Below are positions 1-5,972 of a stretch of 64,000 nt of DNA, piece by piece. Below the pieces are notes generated by a model that was given only the letters and a program-made list of their open reading frames with translations, had not been told where the DNA came from and ran no database searches. The position numbers were made by a program, and so were the translations under genes. Source of the DNA: a virus; IMG/VR virus record IMGVR_UViG_3300030329_005959, positions 1 to 64,000 of that record; one strand, written 5' to 3'. Position 1 is the first letter of the stretch, and every line of letters begins with the position of its first letter.

Positions 1-292
1 CCCGCCATTCTACCGCCTTCTCAGCGGGGGTAGAACACCGCTCCCAGTGCGCCTCGTATGGGTCAGGCCCACCCGTGCTGGCATCGGTCAGCTCGGGATA
101 CGTCTCGACCGCCTCCTCACGGGAGGCGAAGCCGCTCACCATGCCAGCGACCTGCCGCTCCCCGATGGAGAGGGCAAGTTGCTCGCTCGCGGTGCCGCCC
201 ACGATCCACCGCTTCATGGTGTCCGACCGCTGGGCAGCGGTCACCACGTAGTAGTTGTCGGACGGGCGGGTCATGATGTCTGTCTCAGTCAT
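1..292 (-). CDS. Unknown small protein, 3' end outside window
   Basis: An open frame runs leftward from ATG at 292 to the window edge (97 codons, no stop), so the C-terminus is missing. The N-terminal part is polar, with a run of two Tyr after about residue 12 and an Arg/Trp-containing basic patch near residues 26-30; I recognise no domain. The start is chosen because a sigma70-like promoter ends exactly 6 bp upstream, which would put the transcript start on the A of the ATG. Codon use is GC-rich (41 of 60 bases in 61-120 are G or C), unlike genes after 1986. Function unknown. Confidence 0.6.
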   Translation of the reverse strand, partial: MTETDIMTRPSDNYYVVTAAQRSDTMKRWIVGGTASEQLALSIGERQVAGMVSGFASREEAVETYPELTDASTGGPDPYEAHWERCSTPAEKAVEWR

Positions 293-298
293 ATGTGT

Positions 299-326
299 AG
301 TATAGCAGGGTAGCGGCTAAACGCAA
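299..326 (-). promoter_or_regulatory. Sigma70-like promoter, leaderless type
   Basis: On the minus strand: TTGCGT (326-321), exactly 16 bp, TATACT (304-299), then 6 bp and the ATG at 292. The predicted start site falls on the A of the start codon. Same build as the promoters at 1048, 1384 and 1757. Confidence 0.75.
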
Positions 327-362
327 GCCCTAAATGCGTTTTTTATTCGTTTTTTTTACCCT

Positions 363-441
363 CGTAACTCATTGATTATCAACGACTTACGAAGGCGCGG
401 CGGGGCCGTCGCCGTAACTCGTTGACGCTTAACGAGTTACG
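363..441. repeat. Pair of hairpin-forming repeats
   Basis: Two 29-bp copies lie 50 bp apart (363-391 and 413-441). The second is a perfect inverted repeat with 11-bp arms CGTAACTCGTT / AACGAGTTACG around a 7-nt loop. The first has the same layout with two arm mismatches. They sit between the end of the leftward small-gene operon and the next promoter at 299-326. They could be repressor sites or end-of-operon hairpins; no T-run follows them on the minus strand, so an ordinary intrinsic terminator is not supported. Confidence 0.7.
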
Positions 442-466
442 ACTTGACTGAGGCTGTTAGATTCTG

Positions 467-529
467 TTAGCGGCTGTTAGAGAGGCCGACGAGGACAACG
501 GCGATGATGAGGTAGGTCAGTTCGATCAT
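467..529 (-). CDS. Possible 20-residue hydrophobic peptide
   Basis: ATG at 529 opens a 20-codon frame ending in TAA at 467. After four residues it is almost wholly hydrophobic (YLIIAVVLVGL core), long enough for one short membrane segment. It begins 14 nt after the stop of the 46-residue basic gene and reads in the same operon direction. The same CTAACA sequence seen at the other gene junctions flanks it. Too short for statistics, so real translation is uncertain. Confidence 0.4.
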   Translation of the reverse strand: MIELTYLIIAVVLVGLSNSR

Positions 530-542
530 ATGTTAGAGTCTG

Positions 543-683
543 TTAGAGAGTCGCCTTGGCTAGTCGCCTCTTGCGGTTCTTCTCATGCGTCCGCTGTAAC
601 CGAAGGGCTTTATTCTTGCGGTTGCGGCGTAGCTGCAAGCGGTGCTTGCGCTTCCCGTGTTGGATGGCTTGTGTCTTGGTCAT
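543..683 (-). CDS. 46-residue strongly basic protein
   Basis: ATG at 683 begins 4 nt after the TAA of the upstream gene (688-1038), a spacing typical of translational coupling. The product is 46 residues with about half Arg, Lys or His, and no acidic stretch apart from one Glu. It is likely to bind nucleic acid or an acidic protein surface, but no family is recognised. The opposite strand carries a longer open frame, a shadow of this Arg-rich coding sequence. Confidence 0.55.
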   Translation of the reverse strand: MTKTQAIQHGKRKHRLQLRRNRKNKALRLQRTHEKNRKRRLAKATL

Positions 684-687
684 AGTG

Positions 688-1038
688 TTAGAAGATGGTG
701 GGTTCCTTGGTGATGTCATTGTCTCTGGTCACCCAGCACTCATCACTCTTGAGCATGAGATCTGCCTTGACCAGTCTTACCTTGGTAGCAGTGGTGATGC
801 CAGTAGACTCTGCCATCCTGACCTCCTGCATACAGTTGAGCAGAACAGCGAAGATGCTTTCGGCGGTATCACGGAAGTGACGGATGTCACGCCTGTCTGC
901 TATAGCCTCCTCACAGAGATCAGAGAGAACGGAGCGAGCGTGATCGGGGAGCTTGATGATCCTTGCTGGGACCGCGCCACCCGTGCGCTTGGCCTTGAGC
1001 ATTTCGACAACGATGGAGTAGATGACTGCTGGTTTCAT
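688..1038 (-). CDS. Unknown 116-residue early-type protein
   Basis: First gene of a leftward operon (1038 to 467), preceded by its own sigma70-like promoter with ATG 9 nt after the -10 box. The 116-residue product starts with a hydrophobic segment (IYSIVVEML, about 5-13), then has mixed alpha-helical sequence with one central Cys. It shows no signal peptide and no motif I can name. Composition and promoter type suggest expression by host RNA polymerase soon after infection. Function unknown. Confidence 0.65.
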   Translation of the reverse strand: MKPAVIYSIVVEMLKAKRTGGAVPARIIKLPDHARSVLSDLCEEAIADRRDIRHFRDTAESIFAVLLNCMQEVRMAESTGITTATKVRLVKADLMLKSDECWVTRDNDITKEPTIF

Positions 1039-1047
1039 AGTGGTAGT

Positions 1048-1075
1048 AGTATAGTTTATTGAGAGAGAGATGCAA
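1048..1075 (-). promoter_or_regulatory. Sigma70-like promoter
   Basis: Minus strand: TTGCAT (1075-1070), 16 bp, TATACT (1053-1048), then 9 bp to the ATG at 1038. The predicted start site lies about 3 nt before the ATG, so the leader is nearly absent. It overlaps the 3' end of the upstream gene (1056-1193). Confidence 0.75.
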
Positions 1076-1193
1076 GTTCTTTTTTAAGTTTTTTTATTTC
1101 GTCCACAAGGTGTTGTGGCAGTTGACAGTTCCCTGCTGACCAGAGAAGTCTGCGAAGGCGTTTCCTTTTTGATTCTATGGATTCAGGCTTCAT
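1056..1193 (-). CDS. 45-residue protein with helical C-terminus
   Basis: ATG at 1193 lies inside the end of the upstream gene, whose TGA is 1183-1185, so the two overlap and are probably coupled. The 45-residue product has an Arg/Lys cluster (about 10-16) and an amphipathic, Lys/Leu-rich C-terminal helix (DEIKKLKKELASL), likely a short coiled coil. Longer upstream starts in this frame would overlap the 64-residue gene heavily and lack a promoter. Function unknown. Confidence 0.5.
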   Translation of the reverse strand: MKPESIESKRKRLRRLLWSAGNCQLPQHLVDEIKKLKKELASLSQ

Positions 1194-1377
1194 CGTTACA
1201 CTTGTGGCATACGCCATACTTGTCATGCTTGTCGCAGAACGCAACGGAATTGTTACGCAGGACATGGGAGGGAATGCGCTGCCTCTTGAACGCTTCCCAA
1301 TTCTCACGCCAGTTAGGGTCGGCGTGAGACTCAAAGAGAAAAAGTGAGGTCGTGGTGATTGGCTTTCCGAATGACAT
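1183..1377 (-). CDS. 64-residue protein with Cys/His cluster
   Basis: ATG at 1377 sits 6 nt after a sigma70-like -10 box, predicting a leaderless transcript. The C-terminal third holds CDKH, then CHKC seven residues on, a plausible small zinc-binding site. The centre has a Trp/Arg-rich segment. The next gene (1056-1193) overlaps its end. Small zinc proteins like this are frequent in phage early regions, but no family is assigned. Confidence 0.65.
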   Translation of the reverse strand: MSFGKPITTTSLFLFESHADPNWRENWEAFKRQRIPSHVLRNNSVAFCDKHDKYGVCHKCNDEA

Positions 1378-1383
1378 GAGAGT

Positions 1384-1411
1384 AGTATAGCAGAGATTGA
1401 GGGAAACGCAA
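1384..1411 (-). promoter_or_regulatory. Sigma70-like promoter, leaderless type
   Basis: Minus strand: TTGCGT (1411-1406), 16 bp, TATACT (1389-1384), 6 bp, ATG at 1377. The -10 and its flank (TATACTAC) match those of 299-304 and 1757-1762 almost letter for letter. Confidence 0.8.
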
Positions 1412-1420
1412 GGATTATTT

Positions 1421-1750
1421 TCAGTTTTTTCTCTCTTTTTTCACCCGCTCCTTGGCGGTTCTGATTGCCTCTTCACACGCTTTCGCGTAGGCTTCTCGGT
1501 TCTTCATTACCTCCGCGCTGCGGGGAGCGTTGATGGTGAAGCGAGCGACCCGCAACTCATGCTCTCTTCCCTCGGGAGAGGCAGAGTCAAGGATCGTGTC
1601 CACCCTGTTAAGGTCAACCCAATCCTCTCCACCGTCCTCATCCATGATCTGGACCTCGTTATTTTCGAGAGCCGTATCAGTTACCAATCCCCAAGTGTTA
1701 CCATCGAACACTACCTCGCTACCGTTGCAGATGCTTTCCTTAACTGTCAT
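1421..1750 (-). CDS. Unknown 109-residue acidic-to-basic protein
   Basis: The start is set at ATG 1750, not at in-frame ATGs farther upstream, because a sigma70-like -10 box ends 6 bp before it and the longer version would read through the promoter. The first 55 residues are acidic with beta-rich character (VFDGNTWGLVTD, then QIMDEDGGEDWVDL), suggesting a small SH3-like barrel. The last 30 residues form a basic helix ending in KERVKKERKN. First gene of the leftward block; function unknown. Confidence 0.65.
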   Translation of the reverse strand: MTVKESICNGSEVVFDGNTWGLVTDTALENNEVQIMDEDGGEDWVDLNRVDTILDSASPEGREHELRVARFTINAPRSAEVMKNREAYAKACEEAIRTAKERVKKERKN

Positions 1751-1756
1751 GCTAGT

Positions 1757-1784
1757 AGTATACCACAATCTCAGGAAACCGCAA
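1757..1784 (-). promoter_or_regulatory. Sigma70-like promoter, leaderless type
   Basis: Minus strand: TTGCGG (1784-1779), 16 bp, TATACT (1762-1757), 6 bp, ATG at 1750. This is the outermost promoter of the leftward block. Confidence 0.8.
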
Positions 1785-1985
1785 GAGAAAAAATGCATTT
1801 TTAACAATTTTATTTTCTAATTAAAAGCTTGACTAATTAACAAGACCCCCACCCATTTCTGAGAAATTTTAAGAGGTTTTCTGCGTTAATGTCGCGGGGG
1901 GAGCGTTTTCTCAATTTATCACCCCCATTTCTGTGGGGCGTGGGTGTTTTGGGGAGGTGGTTGTATTTATTGTTTAAAAAAAATA
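1785..1985. other. Divergent intergenic region and composition break
   Basis: About 200 bp without a gene separate the leftward GC-rich block from the rightward AT-rich phage genes. It begins AT-rich, then carries G/C runs: a CCCCCACCC-ATTTCTG stretch near 1846 is echoed by CACCCCCATTTCTGTGGGG near 1920, where CCCC/GGGG can form a hairpin. No promoter with good -35 and -10 boxes is visible for the rightward side. If the contig is chimeric, the join is probably here. Confidence 0.5.
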
Positions 1986-2165
1986 ATGGCAACATATAAT
2001 AAAAAAGTGCTGGACGTAATTACACGGTATGTTCCATTAGTGGCAGGAATAATGTATACGGTTGTGGGGGCGGCGTATATTATGAAGAAGGATTTTGGAT
2101 GGGGTGTGATATGGGTATCGTATGCGACTGCTAATTTTGGGTTAATGGTAGTGGGGAACCAGTGA
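1986..2165 (+). CDS. Small two-helix membrane protein
   Basis: The 59-residue product starts at ATG 1986; the upstream in-frame ATG at 1944 gives an unlikely Cys/Gly-rich extension. Two hydrophobic segments are visible (about residues 15-33 and 38-56) with a short charged turn MKKDFGW between them, the layout of a hairpin membrane protein. Holins have this size and topology, but no lysis gene is adjacent, so holin is only a guess. It precedes a tail-type structural gene. Confidence 0.55.
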   Translation: MATYNKKVLDVITRYVPLVAGIMYTVVGAAYIMKKDFGWGVIWVSYATANFGLMVVGNQ

Positions 2166-2170
2166 AACTG

Positions 2171-2179
2171 GTGTAATAT
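2171..2179 (+). promoter_or_regulatory. GTGTAAWAT motif, candidate phage late promoter
   Basis: GTGTAATAT followed by exactly 6 nt and ATG 2186. It has no sigma70 -35 box upstream, so it may be read by a phage-modified polymerase. The same element recurs before many transcription-unit first genes. Confidence 0.5.
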
Positions 2180-2185
2180 GAGTAA

Positions 2186-3058
2186 ATGAGTCTCTCATAC
2201 TCCAACACCCCCGTTTACATTGGGGATATAAACACATCCAGTGTGAACACAGGTTTTGCGGTGGGTTCGATAGATTATATACCTGCTCTTAATTCTAATG
2301 TTACTTTGGGGGCGTCAGTAAACCCCAAAAGAAACTTGGGAGTTAATGTAGTAGAGAGCGACCAATTTAATTTCGACTCTGCTCTTGAAGCGACTATATC
2401 CATTGAGTCTTTAATCCAAAGAGACCTAAGCGAAGGGTTTGGGTTTTTGAGTGGGACTACAGAGGCGCAAGAAGCTTTTGTTCCTATACAGATAGGAGAG
2501 AATCTATATAAGAAATGCTACCCCACAGATGTTAGTATAAGTGTGGCTCCCTTTGTTCCCGCGACCATAAGAGCTAATTTTGTTTGTTTGGACCCCCCTA
2601 CTGGGACAACATTATCTGGAGACAGCAGAACTTTAGTTCAAACCACTGGGATACCAATTAGCGGAGATGACATTATTTATGGGCATACTTGCACTGTAAC
2701 TAACATGACGGAAGTGGTGGGTAGTGTCCAATCGCAAGTGGATTTTACGAGAAACTACGCCCGAACCCCCGTTTACAATCTAGGGTCAGTCAATGCCTCT
2801 AGTATGTTGTTGGATGGCGTAGAAGAAGAGTTGTCTATAACATCTACAGGATTGAGTAATTTTATTGATTTAAGCGGACAATTACTAGCTGGTTCGGTGG
2901 GTGTTAGTCTACAAGATAAAGACAGTCTCTTTGATAATGGGGCGTTAGTGGAAATAATGACGATGCCAGTAGGAGCAAGAGTGGTTAATCAAACTTATGG
3001 CGTTGCAGGTGGAGAGACTGTGCAAACAAGCGTAACATTAAAAAATATTAAACTGTAA
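2186..3058 (+). CDS. Tail-tube-like structural protein (paralogue 1)
   Basis: The 290-residue product is Ser/Thr/Val-rich with repeated beta-strand patterns and few Lys. Its order of motifs resembles three other proteins in the window (16444-17568, 28714-29520, 30475-31569): an N-terminal strand pair, a segment like CYPTDVSISVAPFVPA around residues 110-125, and a TPVYNLGSVNASSML segment near 205. These match the VGxLP and RxPxxxLGS positions of the 16444 gene, which looks most like the tail tube. It is probably a virion protein of tail-tube fold. Relationship is judged by eye. A GTGTAATAT element stands 6 nt before its start. Confidence 0.5.
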   Translation: MSLSYSNTPVYIGDINTSSVNTGFAVGSIDYIPALNSNVTLGASVNPKRNLGVNVVESDQFNFDSALEATISIESLIQRDLSEGFGFLSGTTEAQEAFVPIQIGENLYKKCYPTDVSISVAPFVPATIRANFVCLDPPTGTTLSGDSRTLVQTTGIPISGDDIIYGHTCTVTNMTEVVGSVQSQVDFTRNYARTPVYNLGSVNASSMLLDGVEEELSITSTGLSNFIDLSGQLLAGSVGVSLQDKDSLFDNGALVEIMTMPVGARVVNQTYGVAGGETVQTSVTLKNIKL

Positions 3059-3063
3059 TTTAC

Positions 3064-3072
3064 GTGTAAATA
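3064..3072 (+). promoter_or_regulatory. GTGTAAWAT-type motif before PhoH gene
   Basis: GTGTAAATA, 6 nt, then ATG 3079. The spacing equals that at 2171 and 14925, and predicts a transcript starting at or next to the ATG if this is a -10-type element. Confidence 0.5.
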
Positions 3073-3078
3073 TAGATA

Positions 3079-3795
3079 ATGGCTCGCAAAGACCTGTCTA
3101 ATATTGAGTTGACTCCTCATTTTCACCACTCAGTCAAATTTAAAGAGAGAAAATTTAAGTTTACCGCTAAACAAAAGAGATTTCTTAGCATACTTTTAAA
3201 TTCTTCAGTTAAAATTCTTTTTGTGTCGGGGCCAGCAGGGTCCAGTAAAACCTACATGTCTCTTTATGGCTGTTTGCGCCTTTTGGCGGAAAATTCTGAA
3301 AAAGAGTTATTGTATGTAAGGAGTATAGCAGAAAGTGCGGATAAAGGATTGGGAAGCTTACCAGGGGATATAACAGATAAGTTTGATCCATTTTTAATGC
3401 CTTTGTATGATAAGTTGGATGAAATAATTTTCGAGGGCGATACAGCCTATTTGAAACAAGTTGGTCGCGTGTCTGCGGTTCCGATAAATTTCCTCCGAGG
3501 AGCTAACTGGAACAATAAGCTTATTGTTGCTGACGAAGCTCAGAATTTCACCTTTAAGGAACTGACTACGTTAATAACACGCATAGGAGAAGGAAGCAAG
3601 TTAATTATTTGCGGAGACTTCATGCAAAGTGACATTAACGGCAAAACAGGCTTTAGCGAAATGTTTGATTTGTTCTCTGATGATAGTTCTGTGGAGAATG
3701 GGATAAGCTCTTTTAAGTTTACTCGGAGTGATATCGTCCGTAGTAAGATTTTAAAATTTATTATTTCTAAATTAGAAACATATAAACCTGTGTAA
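3079..3795 (+). CDS. phoH: PhoH-like P-loop ATPase
   Basis: The 238-residue protein has a Walker A motif GPAGSSKT (51-58) and a Walker B with conserved flank, LIVADEAQNF (149-158), followed by a sensor-like GDFMQSD. This order is diagnostic of the PhoH family, cytoplasmic ATPases resembling superfamily 1 helicases and common in marine phages. Length fits the family's ATPase domain, with no added KH or PIN domain. The start lies 6 nt after a GTGTAAATA element. The cellular role of phage PhoH proteins is unsettled; RNA metabolism is the usual suggestion. Confidence 0.9.
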   Translation: MARKDLSNIELTPHFHHSVKFKERKFKFTAKQKRFLSILLNSSVKILFVSGPAGSSKTYMSLYGCLRLLAENSEKELLYVRSIAESADKGLGSLPGDITDKFDPFLMPLYDKLDEIIFEGDTAYLKQVGRVSAVPINFLRGANWNNKLIVADEAQNFTFKELTTLITRIGEGSKLIICGDFMQSDINGKTGFSEMFDLFSDDSSVENGISSFKFTRSDIVRSKILKFIISKLETYKPV

Positions 3796-3798
3796 TAT
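3790..3798 (+). promoter_or_regulatory. GTGTAATAT motif overlapping phoH stop
   Basis: GTGTAATAT contains the TAA stop of the phoH gene and precedes a tiny frame (ATG 3802, 3 nt away) and the zinc-ribbon gene at 3916. Spacing is shorter than the usual 5-7 nt. Confidence 0.35.
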
Positions 3799-3801
3799 CA
3801 T

Positions 3802-3867
3802 ATGTATATAACCAAGAGCGAACGTCAACGCGACAGCGGCGAACAGCTTATATACTCACAGGACTAA
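3802..3867 (+). CDS. Possible 21-residue peptide
   Basis: ATG 3802 opens 21 codons (hydrophilic, ending in YSQD) before TAA at 3865. The only support is position: it follows a GTGTAATAT element like those before real genes, in an otherwise empty 120-bp gap. It may instead be the leader of the 3916 gene or a short RNA. Confidence 0.25.
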   Translation: MYITKSERQRDSGEQLIYSQD

Positions 3868-3903
3868 GATCTTGTTTATTTTAGAAAAAGCCCGAATTTA
3901 ATA

Positions 3904-3911
3904 TATAAATA
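3904..3911 (+). promoter_or_regulatory. TATAAATA box before zinc-ribbon gene
   Basis: TATAAATA, identical to the T4 late promoter consensus, stands 4 nt before ATG 3916 in an AT-only stretch. Because the whole flank is A/T the match could be chance. Confidence 0.35.
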
Positions 3912-3915
3912 TATA

Positions 3916-4254
3916 ATGAGCCATCTATTTTGTCATAGCTGCGGAAGCAAGCTTTCTTATAGTCATGCCAAACCAAATTTTTGCGGCAAGTGTGGACAGC
4001 AATTAAATATGAGTGCGACGGCTAATATCGCTGGCGCGAGATCTACCGTTGAAAAATCAGTGGTCATATCACAAGACGAAACAGATGCGGAGTCGGTTCC
4101 TCATATCGAGGATTTTCAGGTTGAATACAGCACCGAAAAAAAATCTGTCACATTAGGTTCATTGCTGGGAGAGCAACGCTCACCCGATAACGAAAAGAGG
4201 AGAAGAACTCTCTCAGTTGATGAATTTATTGATGAAAAGAAAAAAGAAGGGTGA
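3916..4254 (+). CDS. Zinc-ribbon protein
   Basis: A 112-residue protein whose first 30 residues hold CHSC (6-9) and CGKC (23-26), a classic four-Cys zinc ribbon. The rest is polar and probably disordered, with Ser/Thr/Glu-rich sequence and a basic EKRRR segment before a C-terminal DEFIDEKKKE tail. The last 35 nt overlap the following sigma-factor gene. Pairing a zinc ribbon with a sigma factor suggests a transcription role, such as contacting RNA polymerase, but that is inference from position only. Confidence 0.65.
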   Translation: MSHLFCHSCGSKLSYSHAKPNFCGKCGQQLNMSATANIAGARSTVEKSVVISQDETDAESVPHIEDFQVEYSTEKKSVTLGSLLGEQRSPDNEKRRRTLSVDEFIDEKKKEG

Positions 4255-4936
4255 GTATACTTACGAGGATTTTTCGGACATCATAGACGCCGCTATAAAA
4301 AGGCAACAGTATAAATGGAGGCTAAATGCTGTTAAGTGGTTTGATTTTGAAGACGTATCTCAGATAATAAAATTACACATCGCCAAAAAATGGCACATGT
4401 GGGATCAAGAGCGTCCTTTAGAGCCGTGGATAGGTCGTATCATTTCTAATCAGATGCGAAACCTGATTAGGAATCATTATGGGAACTATGTAAAGCCTTG
4501 CACTAATTGCAAATTCTCGTTGGGGGATAAGTGTTCTGTGACAAGAACAGGAAGACAAGACTCCACATGCACTCTTTACGCTAAGTGGGAGAAGTCTAAA
4601 AAAGCAGGTTTAGAGCTTAAAACACCTTTATCGACCGAAGACTTCCCCAAAGAGGTCCAAGGTAGACCTTACGAAGATTTTGATTTTGATAGTTCTTTGA
4701 AAAAACTCAATATCCATATGGAGATTAGATTGAGTCAAGTTCACTACATTGCTTATCGCATGTTGTATTTCGAGGATAAAACAGAAGAAGATGTGGCTCG
4801 TTTTATGGGATACAAAATATCAGCACAAAAAAACAAGCTGGGGTATAGGCAAGTAAAGAATCTGAAGAAAAAGTTTCTGGAGATAGCTTTGGAAATCTTG
4901 AAAGACCAAGACATTATAGGAAATGGACCTGAGTGA
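4220..4936 (+). CDS. Phage sigma factor with inserted four-Cys zinc site
   Basis: The product (about 238 residues) resembles sigma70-family region 2: FEDVSQIIKLHIAKKW (43-58), then PWIGRIISNQMRNLIRNHYG (69-88), with spacing of phage late sigma factors. Region 4-like sequence follows near 180-230 (ALRMLYF-type helix, TEEDVARFMGYK helix-turn-helix, basic KNLKKKF end). Between them Cys 94, 97, 105 and 117 form a likely zinc site, unusual in sigma factors. ATG 4220 is used; ATG 4232 is an alternative. It overlaps the genes on both sides. Likely role: directing host polymerase to phage late promoters, perhaps the GTGTAAWAT element. Confidence 0.7.
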   Translation: MNLLMKRKKKGEYTYEDFSDIIDAAIKRQQYKWRLNAVKWFDFEDVSQIIKLHIAKKWHMWDQERPLEPWIGRIISNQMRNLIRNHYGNYVKPCTNCKFSLGDKCSVTRTGRQDSTCTLYAKWEKSKKAGLELKTPLSTEDFPKEVQGRPYEDFDFDSSLKKLNIHMEIRLSQVHYIAYRMLYFEDKTEEDVARFMGYKISAQKNKLGYRQVKNLKKKFLEIALEILKDQDIIGNGPE

Positions 4937-5972
4937 AAAACAAAAACAGTTTTTACGGGAAAACGCAGCTCGGGTTCCAAACTTAATTGATTTGACGAGA
5001 CAGTGTTTCGAAAGGGAGGACTTAGATGGTCGGTCCCGTGAAGGCAGGGCTGTTAGAAAATTTTTAGCCGATAACGCTATCGAATACCAGACGACAAACC
5101 GACCACCCGCCGAAGTGATAGAATTTACCGAGGAGCAAAGAGAATTTATACTAGACCAAGCGGAGAGCGGTTTGTCTTCATTGCATATCGCTAGGATTCT
5201 TTTTCCTGATCGTCAAATCAGACCGTTAAGTGCAGAGCAGAGAGCTGTGCTTGCGAAAATCCGCGAAGTAAACCCTGACATTTTGCCATCTCAAGATAGT
5301 GGAGCGCTCAATTCATACATTCCTCCGAAGGCTACCTCCCGAATCATCAAGAAAATCAATGATGCTACAGGAATTGGGTTAGAAGAATCTAAAATCAACA
5401 GACAAAAACAAATTTGTGTTGAGAAGTTGATGGTTAACCTATCGAATTCAAGATTTCTCAAAATTATTAATAATTACCTCAATGAAGAAGACAGGTTACT
5501 GTTTGAGCATGAGTTTATACGTTTGACATGGGATAAACCTGATTTAACAGCTGACGAAATTAATTTATATTTAAATGTTTGTAAGGAGGTAATTAATTTG
5601 GAGGTGGTGAGCGCCCACCTTAACAAGTTGAACGATATGTTCGATGTTGCTGACGAACAGGCGGAAATGTCTATACGTCTAGCAGAAATCATAAAAGCTA
5701 AGAGTTCGGAGTATCATCAATGCGAGACACGCATTGAAAACCTTACCAAGAAGCTTCAGGGTGATCGCGGGGAGAGAATGAAGAAGATGCAAAAAGAAAA
5801 CGCTTCGTTTCTTTCTATTGTCCAGCTTTTTCAAGAAGAGGAAGAAAGAAAGACAATGATAAGGATAGCAGAGATGCAAAAAGAAGCAGTCAAAGAAGAG
5901 GCCGAAAGATTAGAGGGGATGGCCGAGTGGAAAGCGAGAGTTTTAGGAATTGGTCAACAAGATGTCTTATGA
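4923..5972 (+). CDS. Helix-rich protein, candidate small terminase
   Basis: A 349-residue, mostly alpha-helical, charged protein. The N-terminal third holds repeated short helices with the pattern EKQKQFLRENA (about 5-15) and EEQREFILDQAESGLSSLHIARILF (about 69-93); the second looks like a helix-turn-helix. The C-terminal third is a long coiled coil (about 250-340). DNA-binding N-terminus, oligomerising helices and its place two genes before TerL suit a small terminase, but no family signature is recognised. It overlaps neighbours by 14 and 11 nt, so it belongs to the packaging operon. Confidence 0.4.
   Translation: MDLSEKQKQFLRENAARVPNLIDLTRQCFEREDLDGRSREGRAVRKFLADNAIEYQTTNRPPAEVIEFTEEQREFILDQAESGLSSLHIARILFPDRQIRPLSAEQRAVLAKIREVNPDILPSQDSGALNSYIPPKATSRIIKKINDATGIGLEESKINRQKQICVEKLMVNLSNSRFLKIINNYLNEEDRLLFEHEFIRLTWDKPDLTADEINLYLNVCKEVINLEVVSAHLNKLNDMFDVADEQAEMSIRLAEIIKAKSSEYHQCETRIENLTKKLQGDRGERMKKMQKENASFLSIVQLFQEEEERKTMIRIAEMQKEAVKEEAERLEGMAEWKARVLGIGQQDVL

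Noticed and set aside
363-441. CRISPR-like array at the paired repeats
   Set aside because: Only two diverged copies, with no third repeat or spacer periodicity and no cas genes nearby.
556-1062. 168-residue rightward open frame in the left block
   Set aside because: It is the shadow of the leftward basic-protein and 116-residue genes, which have promoter support and tight spacing. Its Cys/Arg/Leu-rich sequence is typical of an antisense frame.
1785-1985. Attachment site or cos end in the composition break
   Set aside because: No integrase, direct repeat of useful length or tRNA fragment is visible; G/C runs alone do not support att or cos.
3898-3915. Certain T4-type late promoter
   Set aside because: TATAAATA here is embedded in an all-A/T run where such a match is likely by chance; it is kept only as a low-confidence feature.
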